From CADEER01 sp965216585 (GTDB taxonomy: Bacteria; Desulfobacterota; Binatia; HRBIN30; CADEER01): a stretch of 64,000 bases of DNA. The position numbers and the translations under genes are program-made. Shown in pieces: positions 31,052 through 38,310 of the stretch. Where the stretch lies: positions 496,001 to 560,000 of the forward strand of contig CBDCGC010000003.1 in the NCBI GenBank assembly GCA_965216585.1. The letters are read 5' to 3'. Numbering within the stretch: the first letter of the stretch is position 1; the number at the start of each line of letters is the position of its first letter. The notes beneath the pieces are model-generated. The model did not search any database. It had not been told where the DNA came from and worked only from the letters and a program-made list of their open reading frames with translations.

Positions 31052-32812
31052 ATGAGCTACGTCGTAGGAATCGACCTCGGCACGACCAACAGCGTCGTCT
31101 CCTTCGTCGCGGCTGAAGAAGAGAACGCACGCATCGAGCTTCTCGACATTCCGCAGATCCGCGCTCCCGGCAGCGTCGAGGCACGCCTACACTTGCCTTC
31201 TTTTCTGTATCTGCCACCGGCCGGCGAAGCGGCTGGCGACTCGCTGGCGCTCCCGTGGGCGAAACGGCGCGACTACGCGGTAGGCATCTACGCGCAGCAG
31301 CGCAGCGCCGAAACTCCCGACCGCGTCGTCGCCTCGGCAAAATCGTGGCTGAGCCACAGCGGCGCCGACCGCACCGCCGCCGTCCTGCCCTGGGGCAGCG
31401 AGGACGACGCCGCCAAGCTGTCGCCGGTCGAGGTGACGGCTCGCTATCTCGCTCACATTCGCGAGGCGTGGGACGCCTCCCAGCCGAATCACCCACTGAA
31501 GGAGCAAGAGGTCCTGCTCACCGTGCCCGCTTCCTTCGACGAGGTAGCGCGCGAGCTCACCGTGCGCGCCGCTCGCGATGCCGAGCTGCCGGACGTGGTT
31601 CTCCTCGAAGAACCGCAGGCCGCGTTCTACTCCTGGATCGACGCCCGAGGCGACGCCTGGCGCAAGGAGGTCGAGGTGGGCGACCGCATCCTCGTCATCG
31701 ACGTCGGGGGCGGCACCACCGATCTCAGCTTGATCGCAGTGGGCGAGCGCGACGGCAGCCTCGATCTGGAGCGCGTCGCCGTCGGTGATCACATCCTGCT
31801 CGGCGGCGACAACACGGATCTCGCCGTCGCCTACCGCGTGCGCAACCAGCTGCAAGAGCAAGGCACCAAGCTCGACGCCTGGCAGTTCCGCGCTCTGGTG
31901 CAGAGCTGTCGCGAAGCCAAGGAGTCGCTGCTGGCCGACGATGCCGGTGAGAGTGTTGCCGTTTCCATCCTCGGCCGCGGCAGCAAGGTGATCGGCGGCG
32001 CCCTGCGCGTCGACATCACCCGCGACGACGTCGCCGCAGCCGTCGCCGACGGCTTCTTTCCAAAGTCGAAGTACGAAGCGGAGCTCGATCAGGGAAGCGC
32101 GGCCGGACTGCAGGAGCTCGGCCTGCCCTACGCCGCCGATCCAGCGGTGACCCGGCACATTGCCACCTTCCTGCGCCGGCACAGCGACGGCGCGCAAGAA
32201 TTGCCGACCGCGCTGCTCTTCAACGGCGGCGTCATGGCCGCATCGGCACTGCGCCGCCGCGTCACTGAGACGATGCGCGGCTGGGGTGCCGATACGCGCG
32301 TTCTCGACGGCGCCGACCCGCACCGCGCCGTCGCCCGCGGCGCCGCCTACTACGGCATCGCCAGGCGCGGCCGCGGCGTGCGCATCCGCGGTGGTACGGC
32401 CCGTTCGTTCTACATCGGCGTCGAAACGTCGATGCCCGCCGTTCCCGGCATGCGCCCACCGATCAAGGCGCTGTGCGTCGTCCCGCAGGGCCTCGAAGAA
32501 GGCAGTGACGTCGAGTTGCCGGCGCGCGAGTGGGCTCTGACGGTCGGGCAGAAGAGCGAGTTTCGCTTCCTCTCGTCGTCGCTGCGGCGCGACGATCGGG
32601 TCGGCACCCTGCTCGAAACCTGGGAGGAGGGAGAGATCGAAGAGCTGGCACCTCTGGCGGCGCAGCTCGAGTGGGAAGAGCAGAGCGGGACGAACGTCCC
32701 CGTACATCTCGAAGCACGGGTCAACGAGCTCGGAGTTCTCGAGCTGTGGTGCGTCGCCCGCGATGCCGACCGACGCTGGAAGCTCGAGCTCAACGTGCGT
32801 GGGACCTCGTAG
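31052..32812 (+). CDS. Hsp70-like ATPase (DnaK-related), first of a pair
   Basis: 586 residues. The actin-like ATPase has phosphate 1 GIDLGTTNSVVSF (6-18), phosphate 2 VIDVGGGTTDLSLI (about 216-229) and an adenosine-region motif LFNGGVMAASALRRR (about 390). LTVPASFDEVARELT and LLEEPQAAFYSWI are shared with the next gene. The C-terminal part after about 450 is short and beta-rich but poorly resembles the DnaK peptide-binding domain, and there is no lid with an acidic EEVD-like end. Probably a specialised chaperone or signalling ATPase. Lies 18 bp after DUF2760 and 38 bp before the second Hsp70-like gene. Confidence 0.88.
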   Translation: MSYVVGIDLGTTNSVVSFVAAEEENARIELLDIPQIRAPGSVEARLHLPSFLYLPPAGEAAGDSLALPWAKRRDYAVGIYAQQRSAETPDRVVASAKSWLSHSGADRTAAVLPWGSEDDAAKLSPVEVTARYLAHIREAWDASQPNHPLKEQEVLLTVPASFDEVARELTVRAARDAELPDVVLLEEPQAAFYSWIDARGDAWRKEVEVGDRILVIDVGGGTTDLSLIAVGERDGSLDLERVAVGDHILLGGDNTDLAVAYRVRNQLQEQGTKLDAWQFRALVQSCREAKESLLADDAGESVAVSILGRGSKVIGGALRVDITRDDVAAAVADGFFPKSKYEAELDQGSAAGLQELGLPYAADPAVTRHIATFLRRHSDGAQELPTALLFNGGVMAASALRRRVTETMRGWGADTRVLDGADPHRAVARGAAYYGIARRGRGVRIRGGTARSFYIGVETSMPAVPGMRPPIKALCVVPQGLEEGSDVELPAREWALTVGQKSEFRFLSSSLRRDDRVGTLLETWEEGEIEELAPLAAQLEWEEQSGTNVPVHLEARVNELGVLELWCVARDADRRWKLELNVRGTS

Positions 32813-32850
32813 GCCTACCCCGCCCAAGCTGCAACGAAGCCGAGCCCGAA

Positions 32851-35604
32851 ATGCCCAGTCGCTACGTCGTCGGAATCGATCTCGGCACCACCAACTCGGC
32901 GATCGCATTCGCCGACACCAAATCCGACGACGCACGGATCGAGTCGATGCCGATCGCTCAACTGGTGGCGCCAGGCGAGACCGCCGAGCGCCCGACTCTC
33001 CCTTCGTTCGTCTATCTCGGCGGCGAGCACGACGTGCGTCCCGGCGAGCTCGACCTACCGTGGGCAAGCGAACGCGACTTCGCCGTCGGCGAGCACGCCC
33101 GCGAGCATGGAGCGCGGGTCAGCGGCCGCCTCGTCTCCTCGGCCAAGTCGTGGCTCTGCCACGGCGGCGTCGACCGCCAGGCCGACATTCTCCCCTGGGG
33201 CGCTCCCGACGACGTCACCAGGATCTCTCCAGTCGAAGCCTCGGCGCGTTTCCTGAAACACCTGCGCGACGCCTGGCAGCAGCGTTTTCCGAGCCATCCT
33301 CTGGCGGAGCAGGACGTCGTACTGACGGTGCCGGCGTCCTTCGACGAAGTGGCTCGCGAGCTGACCATCGAGGCCGCCGCCGATGCCGGCCTCGAGCACG
33401 CGCGTTTGCTCGAGGAGCCTCAGGCGGCGTTCTACTCGTGGCTGGAGAAGCACCACGACTCGTGGACCGACGCCATCGCCGGCAAACGATTGGCGCTGGT
33501 CGTCGACGTCGGCGGCGGTACTTCCGACTTTTCGCTGATCCGCATCGGCGACGAAGGCGGTTCGGTGTCACTGCAGCGACTGGCGGTCGGTGATCACATT
33601 CTCCTCGGCGGCGACAACATCGACGTCGCTCTGGCTCGCGTGCTCGAGGAGAGATTCGGCGAGAAGCTCGACACCCAACGCTGGCACGCGCTCACCAACC
33701 TCTGCCGGGGCGCCAAGGAGAGACTTCTCGCCGACGACGCCCCGGTCGACACACCGGTGCGCATCGGCGGGCGCGGCCGCTCCCTGGTCGGCGGTACGCT
33801 GAGTGCGACGTTGCAACGCGACGAAGTCGAGTCACTCGTCCTCGACGGCTTTTTCCCCCTGGTAGACCCGGGCACCCGCCCGCAGCATGATTCCGCCGGA
33901 TTGCGCGAGTACGGTCTGCCCTATGCGGACGATGCGGCGCTGACCCGACACCTCGCCGCCTTCCTCGGTGACCATGCGAACGATCCGATCGCCGGCAGCG
34001 ACGAAACTCTCGGCACGCCCGACGTGGTGCTCTTCAACGGCGGCGCGCTCAAGCCGCCGCTCATCCGCCGGCGCCTGCTCGAACAGCTGACCCAGTGGTC
34101 GGGCGGCGAACCCCCACACGAGCTCGACACCGACAGTCTCGACCTCGCCGTATCGCGCGGCGCCGCCTACTTCGCCATGGTACGCCGCGGACACGGTGTG
34201 CGCATCGGCGGCGGCAGCCCGCGGGCGTTCTATCTCGGCATCTCCGCCACCGACGAGCAGGCGCGGGTGCTCTGCGTCGTGCACCGGGGCATGCAAGAGG
34301 GCAGTGAAATCGAGCTCGGCGAGCCCGAGCTGGAGGTGACCACCAACCAACCCTGCTCGTTCCCCCTCTTCGCCTCGAGCACGCGCATCGGCGACGAGGC
34401 GGGTGAAATCGTCGAAGCCGCAACGGAGTCGCTCACGCCGCTGCCGCCGGTGCGCACGGTTCTCCGCTTCGGCAAGAAGCTGGTGCGCCGCGAGATTCCC
34501 GCCCGCGTGCTCGCCAAGCTGACCGAGATCGGCACCATGGAGGCCTGGCTGCGCTCGACGACGACCGACCACTCGTGGCGGTTGAGCTTTCACCTGCGCG
34601 AGCGCAGCACCGAGAGCGAAGGGGAGGACACGGCCACCGGCGGCGGGCTGGCGGTGGGCGACGCACAGCTCGAAGCGGCTCGCGGCGCACTCGCCAATGT
34701 CTTTCCTCGCCAGGGAGAAGGCAACGGCGATCCGGTAACGTTGACCAGGCAGCTCGAAGAAGCCTGCGGCGCCGGCAAGGACGCCTGGCCGCTGCCGGCC
34801 ATCCGCGCCTTGTGGGACGAGTTGTGGGAGAGTCGCCAACAGCGCCGCAGATCGCCGGGACACGAAGCGCGCTGGTTGAACCTCTGCGGCTTCCTCCTGC
34901 GTCCCGGGTTCGGTCATGAAACCGACGACTGGCGCGTCCAACAGGCGTGGCGTCTGTTCTCCGAGGGAATCACCTTCGCCCGCGCCACCCAAGGCCGCGT
35001 CGAGTGGTGGAACCTCTGGAAGCGCGTCGCCGGCGGGCTCGGCCGGGCGCAACAGGATCAACTGTTCAAACAGGTGGCGCCCTTTCTCCTGCCTCGCCTG
35101 AAGGGAAAGCGAAAGTCCAAGTCCGCCGTCGGCCCGCAGGAAATTCGCGAGTACTGGCAGATGGTCGCGAGCTGTGAGCACCTGTCGGCGGCGACCAAGG
35201 CCGACCTCGGCGACCTCCTCATCGCATCGGTGGCGCGTTCCAAAGCCACCGATGCAGAGATTTGGGCCCTCGGCCGACTCGGCGCCAGGGCGCCGTTCTA
35301 CGGCCCACTCAACGAAGTAGTTCCCCGCACCCACGTCGAGGGCTGGGTCGAGAGACTGATCAAACGCGAATGGAAGCGCCCGCAGAGCACCTCTTTTGCC
35401 GCGGTACAACTGGCACGCTGCGTCGGGGACCGCGAGCGCGACCTCGACGCCGACCTGCGCCAGCGCCTCGCAGTCAAGCTGCGCCCGCTTGCCAACGGCA
35501 AGCGCAGTGCCCAACTGGTCACCGAGCTCGTGCCACTGGAGGCGCAGGAGCGCGCCCGCATCCTCGACGAGACCCTGCCCATTGGACTGAAAGTCCGTGC
35601 GTGA
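32851..35604 (+). CDS. Long Hsp70-like ATPase with DUF3731-type C-terminal extension
   Basis: 917 residues from MPSRYVVGIDL. The ATPase motifs GIDLGTTNSAIAF (7-19) and VDVGGGTSDFSLI (about 218-230) are intact, as is LFNGGALKPPLIRRRL. It shares long blocks with the preceding gene (VLTVPASFDEVAREL, EEPQAAFYSWLE, VGDHILLGGDN), so the pair arose by duplication. From about residue 600 an extension of roughly 320 residues, helical and Trp-rich (WWNLWKRVAGGLG, IREYWQMVASCEHL), matches the DUF3731 type known only on such Hsp70 relatives. Substrate unknown. Probably works with the first ATPase and the membrane DUF2760 protein. Confidence 0.88.
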   Translation: MPSRYVVGIDLGTTNSAIAFADTKSDDARIESMPIAQLVAPGETAERPTLPSFVYLGGEHDVRPGELDLPWASERDFAVGEHAREHGARVSGRLVSSAKSWLCHGGVDRQADILPWGAPDDVTRISPVEASARFLKHLRDAWQQRFPSHPLAEQDVVLTVPASFDEVARELTIEAAADAGLEHARLLEEPQAAFYSWLEKHHDSWTDAIAGKRLALVVDVGGGTSDFSLIRIGDEGGSVSLQRLAVGDHILLGGDNIDVALARVLEERFGEKLDTQRWHALTNLCRGAKERLLADDAPVDTPVRIGGRGRSLVGGTLSATLQRDEVESLVLDGFFPLVDPGTRPQHDSAGLREYGLPYADDAALTRHLAAFLGDHANDPIAGSDETLGTPDVVLFNGGALKPPLIRRRLLEQLTQWSGGEPPHELDTDSLDLAVSRGAAYFAMVRRGHGVRIGGGSPRAFYLGISATDEQARVLCVVHRGMQEGSEIELGEPELEVTTNQPCSFPLFASSTRIGDEAGEIVEAATESLTPLPPVRTVLRFGKKLVRREIPARVLAKLTEIGTMEAWLRSTTTDHSWRLSFHLRERSTESEGEDTATGGGLAVGDAQLEAARGALANVFPRQGEGNGDPVTLTRQLEEACGAGKDAWPLPAIRALWDELWESRQQRRRSPGHEARWLNLCGFLLRPGFGHETDDWRVQQAWRLFSEGITFARATQGRVEWWNLWKRVAGGLGRAQQDQLFKQVAPFLLPRLKGKRKSKSAVGPQEIREYWQMVASCEHLSAATKADLGDLLIASVARSKATDAEIWALGRLGARAPFYGPLNEVVPRTHVEGWVERLIKREWKRPQSTSFAAVQLARCVGDRERDLDADLRQRLAVKLRPLANGKRSAQLVTELVPLEAQERARILDETLPIGLKVRA

Positions 35605-35660
35605 GGCTGGGAGAACGACAAGCTCTCACGGATGGCCCTGAGAGCCCTCAGCCCGTTCGC

Positions 35661-36187
35661 TTTCAACACGAAGGCTCAAAGGCCCAAAGGTCATGATACT
35701 GAGTAGATTGACAGTTTATACTCATGACTGATAGATCAGTTTTCCCCATGATCGACGAAGAGACACTGGCGTTTTTGGTGATTGGTGCGGCGATCGAGGC
35801 CCATCGGAGTCTTGGCGGGCCGGGCCTCTTGGAATCGGTCTATGAGGAAGCTCTCTGCTTGGAGCTGCGCGAGCGGAACATTCCACATTTACGCCAGAAA
35901 TCTGTACCCATCAAATACAAGGGCCACCAGCTATCTACGCCCCTACGGCTCGATCTCCTCGTAGACGATCGCATTGTCATAGAATGCAAGGCGGTCACCG
36001 AGTGGAACCCTGTCTACGCCGCCCAGGCATTGACCTACCTCCGCCTCCTGAAGTTGAGGCTGGCGATCGTCATCAACTTCGGCGAAGTCCTGGCAAAGAA
36101 CGGTGTCCACAGAGTGGTCAACGGATATCCGCCGGAAACATCCTGACCCCAACTTCTCCTTGGTGCCTTTGTGCCTTCGTGTTGAAA
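35661..36187. mobile_element. Inverted-repeat element (copy A) carrying a GxxExxY gene
   Basis: Two 30-bp ends, 35661-35690 and 36158-36187, are inverted repeats matching at 27 of 30 positions; both read TTTCAACACGAAGGC inward. Each end is three 8-bp units of the form CACNAAGG. The outer flanks differ: GTTCGC precedes the left end, while the right end continues into a GTTTTTC / CGTAT sequence seen beside other copies in this window. The interior is almost filled by the GxxExxY gene. No transposase is present, so how it moves, if it does, is unknown. Confidence 0.7.
35724..36146 (+). CDS. GxxExxY family protein
   Basis: 140 residues. The family motif is GLLESVYEEAL (Gly-X2-Glu-X2-Tyr), preceded by VIGAAIEAHRSLG and followed by LRLDLLVDDRIVIECKAV and a helix ending in a strand LRLAIVINFG. 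The Asp and Glu-X-Lys in LDLLVDDRIVIECK resemble a PD-(D/E)XK nuclease core, so nuclease activity is possible but unproven. Start choice is uncertain: the ATG at 35748 (MIDEETLAFL) fits the family's usual beginning better, and TATACT just upstream of 35724 could be its -10. No ribosome site precedes either. Base composition is lower in GC than its neighbours, and the gene lies within an inverted-repeat element, both suggesting transfer. Confidence 0.88.
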   Translation: MTDRSVFPMIDEETLAFLVIGAAIEAHRSLGGPGLLESVYEEALCLELRERNIPHLRQKSVPIKYKGHQLSTPLRLDLLVDDRIVIECKAVTEWNPVYAAQALTYLRLLKLRLAIVINFGEVLAKNGVHRVVNGYPPETS

Positions 36188-36262
36188 AACGATACGAAGC
36201 TGCAGCTCCTCCTCTGATGCAGATCGTTGTCACGTGTGGTGGAATCACGATATGGGGGCACG

Positions 36263-37606
36263 ATGCAGATACTCATTCGCTCGCGTGTCCCCGAAGACAT
36301 CGAAGCCGTGACGACGATTCGCTCGCGCGACGAGGTGCCGGCGCACCAACTCGGCGGCGACGACGACGAGCTGGCGAAGGTTTGGGATCTCGTCGTCGAT
36401 CTCTACCAATCCGGCATCCACCCGGCGGCCCAGATATGCATCCGCCGCCATGGTGAAATCGTCATGCACCGCTCGATCGGCTACGCCCACGGCAACGGTC
36501 CCGACGACGACGGCGAGGCGCGCAAGGCCAAAGTAACGCCCGACACCCCCTTCAACATCTACTCGGCGTCCAAGGCGCTCACCGCGACGTTGATCCATCT
36601 GCTCGACGAGCAGAACATTCTCCACGTCGACGACTACGTCTGCGACTACATTCCCGAGTTCGCCAGCCACGGCAAAGACCAGATTACGATCAAGCACATC
36701 CTCAACCACCGCGCCGGGATCGCGACCGTGCCCAAGGGCGCGATGCACCTGGACATTCTCGGCGAACCCGAGCGCCTCCTCCAACTGATGTGCGACGTCG
36801 TGCCGAGCTCGCGCGCCGGTGGCCGCCTGGCCTACCACGCCATCACCGGCGGCTTCGTCCTCGCCGAGGTCGTGCAGCGCGCCACCGGCAAGGACATCCG
36901 CCAGGTCATGGACGAGAAGATCGCCAAACCGCTGGGCTTTCGCTGGAACAACTACGGTGTCGCCAAGAAAGACGTCGCCAAGGTTGCGTCCAACTACTTC
37001 ACCGGCATGCCGATCCTGCCGCCGATGACCCAGGTCGTCGAACGTTTACTCGGTATTCGAATGGACGACGCCGTCGAGCTGTCCAACGACGCCCGCTTTC
37101 TGACGGCGATCATTCCCTCGGCCAACATCATCTCCACCGCCGACGAGCTCTCGCGCTTCTACCAGATGCTGCTCAACGGCGGCGAGCTCGACGGCACCCG
37201 CATCATGCAGCCACGCACGATCCGCCGCGCCACCGCCGAGCAGTCGTGGATGGAGCCCGACTTGAAGCTGTTGGCACCGATTCGCTATTCGCAGGGTTTC
37301 ATGTTGGGCGCCGACTACGTGAGCGTCTTCGGCCCCGACACCGACAAGGTCTACGGTCACATCGGCTTGACCAACATCTTCGGCTGGGCCGATCCCGAGC
37401 GCCAGATCAGCGGCGCCCTCATGACCAGCGGCAAGCCGCTGATCTACCCGCAGATCTGGAGCTGGTACACCATCCCCTGGCAAGTCGCGACAGCGCTCGA
37501 CAAGACTGCACCGCGGCGTCGCCCGCGTCCCGTCAAGAAGGTACGCAAGACCGCCCGCAAAGCCCCGCGGCGCCGCAAGCAAGCGGCGCGAAAACGGCGC
37601 GCTTAG
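36263..37606 (+). CDS. Serine hydrolase of the beta-lactamase / esterase EstB family
   Basis: 447 residues from the ATG at 36263. Residues about 50-410 carry a class C-type serine hydrolase fold: the nucleophile motif NIYSASKAL (Ser-X-X-Lys), a YHAITGG segment where Tyr-X-Asn is expected (Tyr present, Asn replaced), and a late HIGLTNIFGW region corresponding to the KTG/HTG box. Such proteins hydrolyse esters, amides or act on peptidoglycan. No signal peptide, so probably cytosolic. The last 30 residues are almost wholly Arg, Lys, Pro and Ala (RRRPRPVKKVRKTARK and onward), an unusual basic tail that may bind nucleic acid or a polyanion. Confidence 0.82.
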   Translation: MQILIRSRVPEDIEAVTTIRSRDEVPAHQLGGDDDELAKVWDLVVDLYQSGIHPAAQICIRRHGEIVMHRSIGYAHGNGPDDDGEARKAKVTPDTPFNIYSASKALTATLIHLLDEQNILHVDDYVCDYIPEFASHGKDQITIKHILNHRAGIATVPKGAMHLDILGEPERLLQLMCDVVPSSRAGGRLAYHAITGGFVLAEVVQRATGKDIRQVMDEKIAKPLGFRWNNYGVAKKDVAKVASNYFTGMPILPPMTQVVERLLGIRMDDAVELSNDARFLTAIIPSANIISTADELSRFYQMLLNGGELDGTRIMQPRTIRRATAEQSWMEPDLKLLAPIRYSQGFMLGADYVSVFGPDTDKVYGHIGLTNIFGWADPERQISGALMTSGKPLIYPQIWSWYTIPWQVATALDKTAPRRRPRPVKKVRKTARKAPRRRKQAARKRRA

Positions 37607-37611
37607 TACTC

Positions 37612-37646
37612 TTGCCTGAGACGAACGAAGTGCTACTATGTAGCAC
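37612..37646 (+). promoter_or_regulatory. Promoter with overlapping operator for the Phd/PIN toxin-antitoxin operon
   Basis: TTGCCT (37612-37617), a 16-bp spacer and TACTAT (37634-37639) form a plausible sigma70 promoter. A perfect palindrome GTGCTAC-TAT-GTAGCAC (37630-37646) covers the -10 and abuts the antitoxin ATG at 37647. Antitoxins commonly repress their own promoter through such sites. Transcription would begin about at the ATG, implying a leaderless or nearly leaderless mRNA. Confidence 0.7.
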
Positions 37647-37910
37647 ATGGCGAGAGTCGGAATTCGGGCGCTCAAGCAGAACGCATCAGCCGTGGTGACC
37701 GAGGCCGCAGCGGGGAAGATCATTACCATCACTGACCGCGGGCGGGCCGTCGCGCAGATGACCCCGATTCCGAAATCCCGCCTGCAGACCTTGATCGATG
37801 CCGGTCGTGCTCGTCCTGCTCGACGTCAGGTTTCGGAGATCCCCGCTCCTCAATCGGGGCCCGAATTGTCGGCAGCCCTGGCTGCGATGCGCGACGACCA
37901 GCGCTACTGA
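37647..37910 (+). CDS. Phd/YefM-type antitoxin
   Basis: 87 residues. The N-terminal half RVGIRALKQNASAVVTEAAAGKI and TITDRGRAVAQMTPI matches the Phd/YefM DNA-binding dimerisation fold seen in antitoxins paired with PIN toxins. The C-terminal half is Pro/Arg-rich and would be the unstructured toxin-wrapping tail. Its TGA is followed directly by the toxin ATG. It probably represses its own promoter via the adjacent palindrome. Confidence 0.88.
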   Translation: MARVGIRALKQNASAVVTEAAAGKIITITDRGRAVAQMTPIPKSRLQTLIDAGRARPARRQVSEIPAPQSGPELSAALAAMRDDQRY

Positions 37911-38303
37911 ATGCCGTTCTACGCCGACACCTCTGTACTGGTGAAGCTAGTAGTGATCGAGCCGGAGACCGCCCCACTTCAAGCTTGGCTCGCCAAGGAG
38001 CGCCGCGATCTGGTCGCCTGCGATCTCGTGCGGACCGAGTTGCTGCGTGCCGTACGTCGGGTCGACAACGACCTGGCGTTGCAGGCGCGGGCAGTCCTCG
38101 ATGCGATCACGCTGACCGAAGTGACGGCAGCGTTGTTTGAGCAAGCCGGCCGACTCGAGCCAATCGCTTTGCGTTCACTCGACGCCCTGCACCTTGCATC
38201 TGCGCTCGACCTCGGTGACGACCTCGACGGCTTCATCACCTATGACGAACGCCTGGCGCGAGGCGCAGAGGCAAATGCGATCACTGTCGTCTCCCCGGCG
38301 TAG
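37911..38303 (+). CDS. vapC: PIN-domain ribonuclease toxin (VapC-like)
   Basis: 130 residues. The PIN-domain acidic residues are all visible: Asp6 (YADTSVLVKL), Glu43 (RTELLRA), Asp91 (SLDALHLASA) and Asp112 (TYDERL). VapC toxins are Mg-dependent RNases, often cleaving tRNA or rRNA, and are neutralised by the antitoxin made from the gene ending at the base before this ATG. Nothing indicates truncation, so the toxin is probably active. Confidence 0.92.
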   Translation: MPFYADTSVLVKLVVIEPETAPLQAWLAKERRDLVACDLVRTELLRAVRRVDNDLALQARAVLDAITLTEVTAALFEQAGRLEPIALRSLDALHLASALDLGDDLDGFITYDERLARGAEANAITVVSPA

Positions 38304-38310
38304 GCGGCGG

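Noticed and set aside
35724..38303. A prophage or genomic island with integrase
   Set aside because: The accessory genes lack integrase, att repeats or phage structural genes; only the small inverted-repeat element is supported.
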